DNA from: Vespa crabro
Lineage: Eukaryota; Arthropoda; Insecta; Hymenoptera; Vespidae
Reading direction: 5' to 3'
Length of the DNA stretch: 64,000 nucleotides
Assembly: GCF_910589235.1 (NCBI RefSeq)
Contig: NC_060959.1
Location: 4,259,763 to 4,323,762 of the forward strand
The notes beneath the pieces were generated by a model, which saw only the letters and a list, made by a program, of their open reading frames with translations, was not told where the DNA came from and did not search any database. How positions within the stretch are numbered: the stretch's first letter is position 1; every line of letters starts with the position of its first letter. Position numbers and translations under genes: made by a program. Shown piece by piece: positions 11,707 to 25,278 of the stretch.

Positions 11707-13182
11707 ATGCATTCCGTAAAATTATCATCTGGTCATGATATGCCTACTGTAGGTTTAGGGACATGGCAGGTGATAAAATAGACTCTTTTCACATAATAAG
11801 ATTTTTAATAAATAATATAATAATAGATGATATATCATTATAATTATTTATCTACAAATTAAATATATCTTCTCTTTTATTACATTTGCAAGGCTAAACC
11901 TGAAGAAATTGAAGCTGCTGTTGCGACTGCTTTGGAGTGTGGTTACAGACATATTGATACTGCATTTAATTATAATAACGAAGAAGCGATTGGAAAAAGC
12001 TTAAAAAATTGGTTTGACAAAGGTGGTAAACGTGAAGAACTTTTTGTTACGTCAAAGGTAATAGGAAAAATCAAATATGAAAAGAATAAGAATTTTATAT
12101 TTTTTAATAAGTATATTAAAAAAGTATATTATATTTTTGTAGTTACCCCCTCATGGTAATCGACCATCAGATGTTGAAAAGTTTCTTAAATTATCATTAG
12201 AACGTCTTGGTTTGGATTATTTAGATATGTATCTGATCCACATGCCATTTGCCTTTGTATTAGATAAAAATGCATATGCTCCTGCAGCTTTAGATGATGG
12301 TACTTATATACTTGACCTAGACACGGATCCAGTTTCTGTATGGAAGGTATAACATGCAATTAATATCATAGATACAAGTGCTTCTCTGGCCGGTTGCTCC
12401 TAATAATACTATAATTATTTAACATTTTTAGGAAATGGAGAAACAAGTAGCGAAAGGACGTGTTAAATCTATAGGTTTAAGTAATTTTAATGAAGCACAA
12501 ATATTAGAAGTATATAAAAATGCACAAATAAAACCCGCCAACTTGCAGGTATACATGCTATTGATATCATAAACTTATTATATAATTTTATGATCAAAAA
12601 GAACAGTCAATGTAAATATATTTTTTAATAGGTTGAATTGCATGCATACCATCAACAGAAACCGATAAGAGAATTTTGTCAAAAGCACAATATTATTGTA
12701 ACAGCTTACAGCTCATTAGCATCACCTGGAGCTAAAGTCGTTTTACAAAGAAGATATAATTATAATTTAGAAAAATTTCCCAATCTTCTTGGACATCCTG
12801 TTGTACTTGAAATAGCTAATAAATATAAAAAAACAACAGCACAAGTATTACTACGACATCTGGTACAACAAGGAATTATAGTTATTCCAAAAAGTTCTTC
12901 ACAAGACAGAATCAAATCAAATATCAACATTTTTGATTTCGTTTTGATAGAAGAAGATATGAATACTTTAAATGCTTTAGACAAAGATACAGATGGCCGA
13001 ATATTCAATTTTCTTTTTTTTAAAGGGTAAGTAATAAAGTTTAACTATAATAATTTTTCAATATTTCATTATTTAAAATAATTTATGCACAACATATTTT
13101 TTTCATATATTTTCAATCTGATCTTTATTTTAGGGTTGAAAAGCACCCACTTTATCCATTTAAAAATGAATTGACACCATGA
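11707..13182 (+). CDS. Aldo-keto reductase, copy 2
   Basis: Exons at 11707-11769, 11893-12057, 12143-12346, 12432-12548, 12632-13026 and 13134-13182: the copy-1 exons shifted by exactly 5,979 bp. The predicted 330-aa protein matches copy 1, with an intact catalytic tetrad and splice sites and the same YSSLAS loop. It carries its own copy of the roughly 1.05-kb upstream region, so it could be expressed independently. No disabling change was seen. Confidence 0.9.
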
Positions 13183-13311
13183 GCAAGAGATTTGCTCTTG
13201 TTACATAATTTAAAAATACAGAATTATATATAAAAAATAAAACAATAAATTGTATGGAGAACTGAACAAAATGCACAAAAATAATTATAAAATGAAAGCT
13301 TTTCTTATATT

Positions 13312-13894
13312 TTAATATAACCTGTACAACATTTTTCGTTGCATCCGATGTTGAAGCTCTCCACGTCGAATCATTGTGTGTATAACTTTGTAAATAGCAT
13401 GTTCTGGATATTTTTGTTTAAGACAGTCATTAACAATGTTTTGTTCTGAGACTTGATCTCCAATAGGAAATCTATTTTTTAATTGTTTTTCAATGCGAGA
13501 CAATATCTCATGATCTTCTGAAGTAAATCCTTCTGCACCTGTAAAATATGGTGTATTAATATTACGGATACATATGTTATAAAAAGAATTTTCTTGTTTG
13601 TAATTAATAATTACTAGATATTTGTTACACACACACACACACACACACCTTACCAGCTAATGAACCAGACATAGCAGCATTTAATGTAGAAACTTGAAAT
13701 AGTCTGAGAGCTTCATTAACATGAATTTCAGTAGCGAAAGATTGAAGTTGCATTTTTTCCGAACCTTCAGGAATTCTTATAACAGCTTCTAATTGACGGA
13801 CAGTGATTTATATGGATAATCGTTTTTCACTTTCTTTTTCGTGCTCTCTCGTACTAGCATGCATTCTTACATAATGATTCTTTAGTTTTTTACT
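13312..13894 (-). pseudogene. Mcm5 3' fragment, copy 2 (dead)
   Basis: Second copy of the broken Mcm5 3' end, convergent with AKR copy 2. It has the same premature stop (plus-strand TTA at 13808-13810) and the same breakpoint inside exon 7 as copy 1, so the damage predates the amplification. Confidence 0.9.
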
Positions 13895-14588
13895 TCCTTT
13901 TTTGTTAAGGAGGAAGACCACTGAAAATTTGAAAAGGATTTTTTTTAGTACTTAAAAGTATGTATTTTTAAAAGTATGTAGGTAATATTTTAAGTTAAAA
14001 TTCTGAAAATTGACTGAGTTACAGTCACTTCAATGAGAGCAGGTAGCGCGACGTTCCTGCCAGACGCCCCGCTGAGATTCTTAGGACCTTGCTAATTCAC
14101 AATAGATGATACATTATATGCGTATTTCATAATAGATGATACATTATATTATAATTAGACTTTAATCTATTGTAAAATATCTTTTATTAGAGATTTCTGG
14201 TTTTTCCCTACTTTACAATATATTGACTCTGTATAAAATTCTAGACCCAGGTTTTGTATAAAATTCTAGACCCAGGTTTTGTATAAAATTCTAGATCTTG
14301 GTCGTTGTACAGTTGTTTTTCAATTTGCTTATTGTACATACGATTCTGCACAGTTAATTATTAATGTTGAAAAAGTAATAGAGATATTAGAACAAGAGCT
14401 ACACGAGACAGAAAAAAAATTAATCAACCTCGCAATAAATTTGAGATTGAGAATGGTTAAAGTTCCAAACGGCGTATGAATGTTTCGAAAAGAAAAATAT
14501 CGAATGATACTAATTGACGTTAATTTAAATACAAATTATAAAATTTTGAACTTCTTTTCTATTTTTACTGTAATTTGTGACTATGTTA

Positions 14589-15881
14589 TAAAAATTGTGG
14601 TGGTAATATAAATTTTACTGAACGTAGTGTTCGAGAATTAGGTTTTAAACTTGTGATGAATTGCGAAAAATGTGATCCTGTATCGATTGATTTATGCCCC
14701 CTTATAAACAATGCATATGAAAATTAGCCATGAGACTCATTGGTGTTGGGCGGCTATGTGGTACAGAAAAATTTTGTACCTTCATGGATTTACCACGACC
14801 AATATTTCATAGTTTTTATGATTGTTATATATCATAGATTTTTATGAAACAAATCAAGAATGCAGTAAAAACTGTTAATAATATTGTTCTCATCAAGGCT
14901 GCAAAAGAAGAAGTAGAAGAAAATTATAAAATTTTGTCAACATCAAATGATGTTTCTCGAATCAGAATGTAGGGGAATGGAAGCTGAAAAAAGAAAGGAT
15001 TCAAATCCTTATTTGGCATTTTGTCCCTGTTTGGTTTTCATACTGGCAAAATTGTGGGTGTCATTATGAAGTGTAGCTTTTATAGATCCTGTGCACAAAT
15101 GAATTATATGAAAGATATATGAATATATGAATTATATGAATACGATGAATAACTGCAGACGCATTCAAAAATATGTTTAATTAACCATGAAAATTCATCA
15201 GGTAAAATAGAGTTCGATGGGATGAAAGAAATGTTTTCAAGATCAGAATCACTGCATAAAATAAAATATATAAATTATATTGATGATGGCGATACTAAAA
15301 CATATAAAAGTATTTACGATGCAAAGCCTTATGGAGATATCCTGTTTGCAAATAAAAGAGTGCATCAAAGAATGTGCAAGAAAAAATGAGTAATCGACTC
15401 AGGGCTTTCAAGAGAAATAATAATAGCTTGGGGGAGAAAAGCCAATTGAAGGATAAAGTAATTACTGATCTGATCAATTATTATGGATTAGCAATACGAT
15501 ATAACTCCAACGATATTGATGACATGTATAATGGGATTTGGTAAACTTTTTACCATAAAACGTCATCATTAAAACATTCACGATATTTTCTCTGCCCTGA
15601 AGATGCTAACTCCTGGTGTAAATTTCAACAAGCTGTATCAACTAATGTCTTGGAATCGTTTGTCGATAAACCAGGACTTCCCGAAGATGTTGCTACAAAT
15701 TTATTTCCGATATACGAAGATCTTTTGGATCCAATATTATTGCAAAGATGTGCTGGTGGATTCACCCGAAATAATAATGAATGTTTCAATTCATTAATAT
15801 GGCAAATAGCACCGAAATCAAATTTCAATGGTTCTATTATTGTTTAAATAGCTTTGTTTATTTCAACAGTAGCATTCAACG
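14589..15881 (+). mobile_element. Decayed Mutator-like transposase remnant, copy 2
   Basis: Same remnant as at 8610-9902, shifted 5,979 bp, with the same stops and frame breaks, and cut at the RhoGAP junction at 15882. It was copied as a passenger of the segmental duplication rather than by transposition. Confidence 0.8.
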
Positions 15882-16610
15882 AAGTCTACTTTGAACTACC
15901 ATCATAGTAGCTTCTCTTAAAGGCATAATATTAGGGCCAATAACTTTTGCTAAATTATCAATACTCATTTTGTTCTGTTTCTCATAGAGAGATACTTTTT
16001 TAAAAAATTCCATTACAAATGCTAAAGTATTTAAATGATAAGGAGGTAACAACACACAAGCCAATAACAATGCTTGAACACGGTGGTTTTTCAACATTGC
16101 ACAGTGTAAAAATAAATCATGGTATGTATATGGAATTAATGGCTCCGGAAGATCTCTGAAAAATGTTTTTAAACAATTGGCAACATCGATTGCATGATTT
16201 TTTTCTCCCAATAAAGAACCTTTATCCAAGTATGACATTAATTCTTTTTGTCTCATATGAGATCCAGCTTTTCTGAATAAACCTTCTTGGGTTATATGTT
16301 TCTCAAGAAATGCAGATGCCTGACTGACGAATACAGGCACATGAACTATGCCACCTGATGATAGATTAACAACATCTAACGGTTGATATGATAAAGGTGT
16401 TCTGAAGACTTTCTTTGAAATATTTTTACTTTTTTCAAATTTATCTGTTTTAATCGCATTCTTTTTAAAGCGATATTTTATCCCAATGTTTCTGAGATCG
16501 TTAATAACGATTTCATACACTTTTTCTTTATGTAAAACGTCATAAATCAACATATTTAATGAAAGATTTCTTTTATTACTCTCCACAAAAGTATGATATA
16601 AAGTTTTCAC
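15876..16610 (-). CDS. Truncated RhoGAP copy 3 (244-aa open frame)
   Basis: Same 244-aa open frame as copy 2: start codon, arginine finger and most of the GAP domain, ending VVQSRLR at the transposon fusion. The predicted protein shows no difference from copy 2. Expression is unknown. Confidence 0.6.
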   Translation of the reverse strand: MKTLYHTFVESNKRNLSLNMLIYDVLHKEKVYEIVINDLRNIGIKYRFKKNAIKTDKFEKSKNISKKVFRTPLSYQPLDVVNLSSGGIVHVPVFVSQASAFLEKHITQEGLFRKAGSHMRQKELMSYLDKGSLLGEKNHAIDVANCLKTFFRDLPEPLIPYTYHDLFLHCAMLKNHRVQALLLACVLLPPYHLNTLAFVMEFFKKVSLYEKQNKMSIDNLAKVIGPNIMPLREATMMVVQSRLR

Positions 16611-17685
16611 ATAAAAATATAAAATTATATTTCAATTTTACATTGTATTACACTTTGTACGAACCAATACGAATAAACAGTTTTCGATATAATTCAAAAT
16701 GAATATAGTCACACGATTAACAATATTTATTTTTCTCAATCATTGGAAAATATATTTAAAAAAATATTTCTGTTTGATATATAATTCCAATATATAAATT
16801 ATCACTCGCAATAAATAATTATAATTTTTTTAATCTTTGAAGAAATGAAAAATAATTTTTTCAATTCTAACTTTTCAAATAGAGTGAAGTTGTCTTTCAT
16901 CGAATATACTTATTACGTACAGCTAATAGTGCCATCTATATTGTCACGTGAGAGATTTCAATTACGTATTTGTAATATTATTAAGAAGGATATAGAATAT
17001 ATTTTTTAATTTAGAGATAGTATTAAAAGAATATTTAACTCCCTCTAACCCTCCCACTCTTCCTCTCTTCATTGTAATCTGTCGTTGAAAAATTTTAAAA
17101 CAATCAATAGATATATGCAATCTTATCTGTAATTACATAATCATACTTGATTTGAAAATATCTATATTTTATCAATTCCTTTACTATCTAATTTTTTGTA
17201 CCAATGTACTACCTTACAAAAAATCATATATAAGGCGTAATTTCTTTAAACGTTTCATATTGCTCCTAGAAGTATTTATTTCATCACTAGTCCATAATAC
17301 GGTAATTGAATAATTTTCTTTTAATAAATTGCTTTACAAAAGAGAGCGTTTATTGTCACGATAAATGCTTTGGCAGATGTTAATTTCAATAGCTTTATAC
17401 TTAAAACAAACTTCCATTCGATACTTGACATTGAAATACATATATACGTGATACTTTGAATATACTGCTTGCAATCTATATGTTAAAATAAGGAAAAGTC
17501 TTTCTCTACCGAAATATCAGTAGTACTTAGAAAACTAATTGCGTATTTGCTTGATATTAATATCATCAGAAATTATCTATTGAAAACAGCATATCTTGTA
17601 GAAAATTAAAACACAACAAACATTCCTATAAATTATATAACATGACTAAACATTATTTTCAGATTTCAACTATAGAAGACTAAAT

Positions 17686-19161
17686 ATGCATTCCGTAAAA
17701 TTATCATCTGGTCATGATATGCCTACTGTAGGTTTAGGGACATGGCAGGTGATAAAATAGACTCTTTTCACATAATAAGATTTTTAATAAATAATATAAT
17801 AATAGATGATATATCATTATAATTATTTATCTACAAATTAAATATATCTTCTCTTTTATTACATTTGCAAGGCTAAACCTGAAGAAATTGAAGCTGCTGT
17901 TGCGACTGCTTTGGAGTGTGGTTACAGACATATTGATACTGCATTTAATTATAATAACGAAGAAGCGATTGGAAAAAGCTTAAAAAATTGGTTTGACAAA
18001 GGTGGTAAACGTGAAGAACTTTTTGTTACGTCAAAGGTAATAGGAAAAATCAAATATGAAAAGAATAAGAATTTTATATTTTTTAATAAGTATATTAAAA
18101 AAGTATATTATATTTTTGTAGTTACCCCCTCATGGTAATCGACCATCAGATGTTGAAAAGTTTCTTAAATTATCATTAGAACGTCTTGGTTTGGATTATT
18201 TAGATATGTATCTGATCCACATGCCATTTGCCTTTGTATTAGATAAAAATGCATATGCTCCTGCAGCTTTAGATGATGGTACTTATATACTTGACCTAGA
18301 CACGGATCCAGTTTCTGTATGGAAGGTATAACATGCAATTAATATCATAGATACAAGTGCTTCTCTGGCCGGTTGCTCCTAATAATACTATAATTATTTA
18401 ACATTTTTAGGAAATGGAGAAACAAGTAGCGAAAGGACGTGTTAAATCTATAGGTTTAAGTAATTTTAATGAAGCACAAATATTAGAAGTATATAAAAAT
18501 GCACAAATAAAACCCGCCAACTTGCAGGTATACATGCTATTGATATCATAAACTTATTATATAATTTTATGATCAAAAAGAACAGTCAATGTAAATATAT
18601 TTTTTAATAGGTTGAATTGCATGCATACCATCAACAGAAACCGATAAGAGAATTTTGTCAAAAGCACAATATTATTGTAACAGCTTACAGCTCATTAGCA
18701 TCACCTGGAGCTAAAGTCGTTTTACAAAGAAGATATAATTATAATTTAGAAAAATTTCCCAATCTTCTTGGACATCCTGTTGTACTTGAAATAGCTAATA
18801 AATATAAAAAAACAACAGCACAAGTATTACTACGACATCTGGTACAACAAGGAATTATAGTTATTCCAAAAAGTTCTTCACAAGACAGAATCAAATCAAA
18901 TATCAACATTTTTGATTTCGTTTTGATAGAAGAAGATATGAATACTTTAAATGCTTTAGACAAAGATACAGATGGCCGAATATTCAATTTTCTTTTTTTT
19001 AAAGGGTAAGTAATAAAGTTTAACTATAATAATTTTTCAATATTTCATTATTTAAAATAATTTATGCACAACATATTTTTTTCATATATTTTCAATCTGA
19101 TCTTTATTTTAGGGTTGAAAAGCACCCACTTTATCCATTTAAAAATGAATTGACACCATGA
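17686..19161 (+). CDS. Aldo-keto reductase, copy 3
   Basis: Exons at 17686-17748, 17872-18036, 18122-18325, 18411-18527, 18611-19005 and 19113-19161. The 330-aa product matches copies 1 and 2, with all catalytic residues and splice sites intact and its own upstream region. Confidence 0.9.
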
Positions 19162-19290
19162 GCAAGAGATTTGCTCTTGTTACATAATTTAAAAATACAG
19201 AATTATATATAAAAAATAAAACAATAAATTGTATGGAGAACTGAACAAAATGCACAAAAATAATTATAAAATGAAAGCTTTTCTTATATT

Positions 19291-19873
19291 TTAATATAAC
19301 CTGTACAACATTTTTCGTTGCATCCGATGTTGAAGCTCTCCACGTCGAATCATTGTGTGTATAACTTTGTAAATAGCATGTTCTGGATATTTTTGTTTAA
19401 GACAGTCATTAACAATGTTTTGTTCTGAGACTTGATCTCCAATAGGAAATCTATTTTTTAATTGTTTTTCAATGCGAGACAATATCTCATGATCTTCTGA
19501 AGTAAATCCTTCTGCACCTGTAAAATATGGTGTATTAATATTACGGATACATATGTTATAAAAAGAATTTTCTTGTTTGTAATTAATAATTACTAGATAT
19601 TTGTTACACACACACACACACACACACCTTACCAGCTAATGAACCAGACATAGCAGCATTTAATGTAGAAACTTGAAATAGTCTGAGAGCTTCATTAACA
19701 TGAATTTCAGTAGCGAAAGATTGAAGTTGCATTTTTTCCGAACCTTCAGGAATTCTTATAACAGCTTCTAATTGACGGACAGTGATTTATATGGATAATC
19801 GTTTTTCACTTTCTTTTTCGTGCTCTCTCGTACTAGCATGCATTCTTACATAATGATTCTTTAGTTTTTTACT
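19291..19873 (-). pseudogene. Mcm5 3' fragment, copy 3 (dead)
   Basis: Third copy of the broken Mcm5 3' end, with the same premature stop (19787-19789) and the same exon-7 breakpoint. Confidence 0.9.
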
Positions 19874-20567
19874 TCCTTTTTTGTTAAGGAGGAAGACCAC
19901 TGAAAATTTGAAAAGGATTTTTTTTAGTACTTAAAAGTATGTATTTTTAAAAGTATGTAGGTAATATTTTAAGTTAAAATTCTGAAAATTGACTGAGTTA
20001 CAGTCACTTCAATGAGAGCAGGTAGCGCGACGTTCCTGCCAGACGCCCCGCTGAGATTCTTAGGACCTTGCTAATTCACAATAGATGATACATTATATGC
20101 GTATTTCATAATAGATGATACATTATATTATAATTAGACTTTAATCTATTGTAAAATATCTTTTATTAGAGATTTCTGGTTTTTCCCTACTTTACAATAT
20201 ATTGACTCTGTATAAAATTCTAGACCCAGGTTTTGTATAAAATTCTAGACCCAGGTTTTGTATAAAATTCTAGATCTTGGTCGTTGTACAGTTGTTTTTC
20301 AATTTGCTTATTGTACATACGATTCTGCACAGTTAATTATTAATGTTGAAAAAGTAATAGAGATATTAGAACAAGAGCTACACGAGACAGAAAAAAAATT
20401 AATCAACCTCGCAATAAATTTGAGATTGAGAATGGTTAAAGTTCCAAACGGCGTATGAATGTTTCGAAAAGAAAAATATCGAATGATACTAATTGACGTT
20501 AATTTAAATACAAATTATAAAATTTTGAACTTCTTTTCTATTTTTACTGTAATTTGTGACTATGTTA

Positions 20568-21860
20568 TAAAAATTGTGGTGGTAATATAAATTTTACTGA
20601 ACGTAGTGTTCGAGAATTAGGTTTTAAACTTGTGATGAATTGCGAAAAATGTGATCCTGTATCGATTGATTTATGCCCCCTTATAAACAATGCATATGAA
20701 AATTAGCCATGAGACTCATTGGTGTTGGGCGGCTATGTGGTACAGAAAAATTTTGTACCTTCATGGATTTACCACGACCAATATTTCATAGTTTTTATGA
20801 TTGTTATATATCATAGATTTTTATGAAACAAATCAAGAATGCAGTAAAAACTGTTAATAATATTGTTCTCATCAAGGCTGCAAAAGAAGAAGTAGAAGAA
20901 AATTATAAAATTTTGTCAACATCAAATGATGTTTCTCGAATCAGAATGTAGGGGAATGGAAGCTGAAAAAAGAAAGGATTCAAATCCTTATTTGGCATTT
21001 TGTCCCTGTTTGGTTTTCATACTGGCAAAATTGTGGGTGTCATTATGAAGTGTAGCTTTTATAGATCCTGTGCACAAATGAATTATATGAAAGATATATG
21101 AATATATGAATTATATGAATACGATGAATAACTGCAGACGCATTCAAAAATATGTTTAATTAACCATGAAAATTCATCAGGTAAAATAGAGTTCGATGGG
21201 ATGAAAGAAATGTTTTCAAGATCAGAATCACTGCATAAAATAAAATATATAAATTATATTGATGATGGCGATACTAAAACATATAAAAGTATTTACGATG
21301 CAAAGCCTTATGGAGATATCCTGTTTGCAAATAAAAGAGTGCATCAAAGAATGTGCAAGAAAAAATGAGTAATCGACTCAGGGCTTTCAAGAGAAATAAT
21401 AATAGCTTGGGGGAGAAAAGCCAATTGAAGGATAAAGTAATTACTGATCTGATCAATTATTATGGATTAGCAATACGATATAACTCCAACGATATTGATG
21501 ACATGTATAATGGGATTTGGTAAACTTTTTACCATAAAACGTCATCATTAAAACATTCACGATATTTTCTCTGCCCTGAAGATGCTAACTCCTGGTGTAA
21601 ATTTCAACAAGCTGTATCAACTAATGTCTTGGAATCGTTTGTCGATAAACCAGGACTTCCCGAAGATGTTGCTACAAATTTATTTCCGATATACGAAGAT
21701 CTTTTGGATCCAATATTATTGCAAAGATGTGCTGGTGGATTCACCCGAAATAATAATGAATGTTTCAATTCATTAATATGGCAAATAGCACCGAAATCAA
21801 ATTTCAATGGTTCTATTATTGTTTAAATAGCTTTGTTTATTTCAACAGTAGCATTCAACG
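20568..21860 (+). mobile_element. Decayed Mutator-like transposase remnant, copy 3
   Basis: Third passenger copy of the same remnant, cut at the RhoGAP junction at 21861. Confidence 0.8.
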
Positions 21861-22568
21861 AAGTCTACTTTGAACTACCATCATAGTAGCTTCTCTTAAA
21901 GGCATAATATTAGGGCCAATAACTTTTGCTAAATTATCAATACTCATTTTGTTCTGTTTCTCATAGAGAGATACTTTTTTTAAAAATTCCATTACAAATG
22001 CTAAAGTATTTAAATGATAAGGAGATAACAACACACAAGCCAATAACAATGCTTGAATACGGTGGTTTTTCAACATTGCACAGTGTAAAAATAAATCATG
22101 ATATGTATATGGAATTAATGGCTCCGGAAGATCTCTGAAAAATGTTTTTAAACAATTGGCAACATCGATTGCATGATTTTTTTCTCCCAATAAAGAACCT
22201 TTATCCAAGTATGGCATTAATTCTTTTTATCTCATATGAGATCCAGCTTTTCTGAATAAACCTCTTTAAATTATAAGTTTCTCAAGAAATATAGGCACAC
22301 GAACTATGCCATCGGATGACAATATATAACGGTTGATATGATAAAGTTGTTCTGAAGACTTTCTTTGAAATAGTTTATCTATTTCAATTCCATTCATTTT
22401 AAAGCGATATTTTATCCAGATGTTTCTGAGATCGTTAATAACGATTGCATACATATTTTCTTTATGTAAAACATCATAAATCAACATATTTGATGTAGGA
22501 TTTATTTTATTATTCTCCACGTAAATATGATATAAAGTTTTCACACATAAATGATAAATATATATCAA
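21855..22568 (-). pseudogene. RhoGAP copy 4, diverged and frame-broken
   Basis: The part nearest the junction (about 21861-22250) is nearly identical to the other copies. The part encoding the N-terminus (about 22250-22568) has many substitutions and small deletions. The frame is interrupted: a 120-aa frame (21855-22217) and a 100-aa frame (22266-22568) carry pieces of one protein, and the segment between them, including the arginine-finger region, is disrupted. The original start ATG reads GTG (VKTLYH). This is the oldest RhoGAP fragment and looks non-functional. Confidence 0.85.
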
Positions 22569-23675
22569 TTTTATATTGTATCACACTTTATACGAATCAG
22601 TACGGACAAACAGTTTTCCTTATAATCCGTAATGAAATAAATTGTTAAAAAAAGTCTTCACATGATTAACAATAATATTTATTTCTATCACTTATCGAAA
22701 AATACATAAAAAAAAATATTTCTGTTTGATATATAATTCTAATATATTAATTATTATTCTCAATATATAATTATGCTTTTTTAATGTTTACAGAAATAAA
22801 AAACGATCTTTTCACTTCGAACTATTACAATGGAGTGAAATTGTCTTTTATTGAATATAATTACGTACAGCTAATATTGCCATCTATATTTCCGCGGGAG
22901 AGACTTCAATTACGTATGTGTAATATTATCAAGGCTATAGAATATATTTTTTAATTTAGAAATTGTAGTAAACAAATATTTAACTCCCTTTATTCCTCTC
23001 ATTCTTTCTCTCTTCATTGTAATCTGTCGTTATAGAATTGTAAACAATTTATAGACATCTAACTATTTTGTAATTTTATCTGTAATTTAACAGTTTGTTT
23101 ATTAATTGTTTTTTCGTAACAATGAATTACAGATATTCAATTTTATGTTTTCAAACTTTCTACGTAAACAAATTTGTTAACACATGTCATTTAAAAATCT
23201 TATATAAAGTGCAATTTGTTAAAACGTTTCGTATTGGTCCTAGAAACCATTTCAGCGCTAATTTATCGTACGGTAATTGAATAATTTTCTTTTATTAAAG
23301 TGCCTTGCAAAACAGAGCGTTTATTGTTGCGAAAAATGCATTTGCCAGACGTTAATTTCAATAGTTTCATGCGCAAGGCAAGCTGCAAATCGATACTTAT
23401 ACATTGAACTACATATATATACATGATACTTTGTACATACTGCTTGCAATCTATATGTTGAGAAAAGAGGGCCAGGTCTAACTTTAGCAACAGTCTCTAG
23501 CGAAACATCAGTAGTACTTAGAAAACTAATTGCGTATTTGCTTTATATTAATATCATCAAAAATTATCTATTGAAAACAGCATATCTTGTAGAAAATTAA
23601 AGCATAACACACGTTCCTATGCATTGTATAACAAAATAAACATTATTTTCAGATCTCAACTATAGAAGACTAAAT
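22569..23675. other. Diverged intergenic region upstream of AKR copy 4
   Basis: Homologous to 4653-5727 but with many substitutions and indels, unlike the near-identical flanks. Short conserved islands (for example around the 3' splice-site-like sequence just before the AKR ATG) remain. The open frames in it are short and not supported. Confidence 0.7.
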
Positions 23676-25149
23676 ATGCATTCTGTAAAATTATCATCTG
23701 GTCATGATATGCCTACTGTAGGTTTAGGGACATGGCAGGTGATAAAATAGACTCTTTTCACATAATAAGATTTTTAATAAATAATATAATAATAGATGAT
23801 ATATCATTATAATTATTTATCTACAAATTAAATATATCTTCTCTTTTATTACATTTGCAAGGCTAAACCTGAAGAAATTGAAGCTGCTGTTGCGACTGCT
23901 TTGGAGTGTGGTTACAGACATATTGATACTGCATTTAATTATAATAACGAAGAAGCGATTGGAAAAAGCTTAAAAAATTGGTTTGACAAAGGTGGTAAAC
24001 GTGAAGAACTTTTTGTTACGTCAAAGGTAATAGGAAAAATCAAATATGAAAAAAATAAGAATTTTATATTTTTTAATAAGTATATCAAAAAACGTATTAT
24101 TTTTTGTAGTTACCCCATTATGGAAATCGACCATCAGATGTTGAAAAGTTTCTTAAATTATCATTAGAACGTCTTGGTTTGGATTATTTGGATATGTATC
24201 TGATCCACATGCCATTTGCCTTTGTATTAGATAAAAATGCATATGCTCCTGCAGCTTTAGATGATGGTAGTTATATACTTGACCTAGACACGGATCCAGT
24301 TTCTGTATGGAAGGTATAACATGCAATTAATATCATAGATACAAGTGCTTCTCTGGCCGGTTGCTCCTAATAATACTATAATTATTTAACATTTTTAGGA
24401 AATGGAGAAACAAGTAGCGAAAGGACGTGTTAAATCTATAGGTTTAAGTAATTTTAATGAAGCACAAATATTAGAAGTATATAAAAATGCACAAATAAAA
24501 CCCGCCAACTTGCAGGTATACATGCTATTGATATCATAAACTTATTATATAATTTTATGATCAAAAAGAACAGTCAATGTAAATAAATTTTTTAATAGGT
24601 TGAATTGCATGCATACCATCAACAGAAACCGATAAGAGAATTTTGTCAAAAGCACAATATTATTGTAACAGCTTACAGCCCATTAGCGTCACCTGGAGCT
24701 AAATTCCATTTTCAAACAAAATATAATTATAGTCCAGAAAAATTTCCCAATCTTCTTGGACATCCTGTTGTACTTGAAATAGCTAATAAATATAAAAAAA
24801 CAACAGCACAAGTATTACTACGACATCTGGTACAACAAGGAATTATAGTTATTCCAAAAAGTTCTTCACAAGACAGAATCAAATCAAATATCAACATTTT
24901 TGATTTCGTTTTGATAGAAGAAGATATGAATACTTTAAATGCTTTAGACAAAGATACAGATGGCCGAATATTCAATTTTCTTTTTTTTAAAGGGTAAGTA
25001 ATAAAGTTTAACTATAATAATTTTTCAATATTTCATTATTTAAAATAATTTATGCACAACATATTTTTTTCATATATTTTCAATCTGATCTTTATTTTAG
25101 GGTTGAAAAGCACCCACTTTATCCATTTAAAAATGAATTGACACCATGA
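23676..25149 (+). CDS. Aldo-keto reductase, copy 4 (divergent loop)
   Basis: Exons at 23676-23738, 23862-24026, 24110-24313, 24399-24515, 24599-24993 and 25101-25149, giving 330 aa with a complete tetrad (Asp43, Tyr48, Lys76, His109). It is nearly identical to copies 1-3 except in residues 211-229, where eight residues differ: P211, F219, H220, F221, T223, K224, S228 and P229 here. A few changes lie elsewhere (HY for PH at 79-80, and S for T in the DDGT segment). YSPL at 209-212 matches the usual AKR form, so this copy is probably closer to the ancestral gene. It sits convergent with the intact Mcm5, 129 bp between stop codons, which suggests the original locus. Confidence 0.93.
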
Positions 25150-25278
25150 GCAAGAGATTTGCTCTTGTTACATAATTTAAAAATACAGAATTATATATAA
25201 AAAATAAAACAATAAATTGTATGGAGAACTGAACAAAATGCACAAAAATAATTATAAAATGAAAGCTTTTCTTATATT

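Larger units (their letters stand above)
9903..15881. repeat. Tandem segmental duplication, unit 2 (5,979 bp)
   Basis: Second block, same order and orientation as unit 1: truncated RhoGAP exon, upstream region, AKR, broken Mcm5 3' end, unassigned junction DNA, Mutator-like remnant. I saw no substitution or indel against unit 3 in the coding exons, introns and junctions that I compared. Confidence 0.93.
15882..21860. repeat. Tandem segmental duplication, unit 3 (5,979 bp)
   Basis: Third block with the same content. Its right edge abuts the older, partly diverged fourth block, which begins with the same RhoGAP breakpoint. Confidence 0.93.

Noticed and set aside
14279..14479. 66-aa frame in the unassigned junction DNA (also at 8300 and 20258)
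   Set aside because: Not recognised, begins within the 24-bp repeats, and recurs only because the block is duplicated. Possibly transposon debris, but not supportable as a gene.
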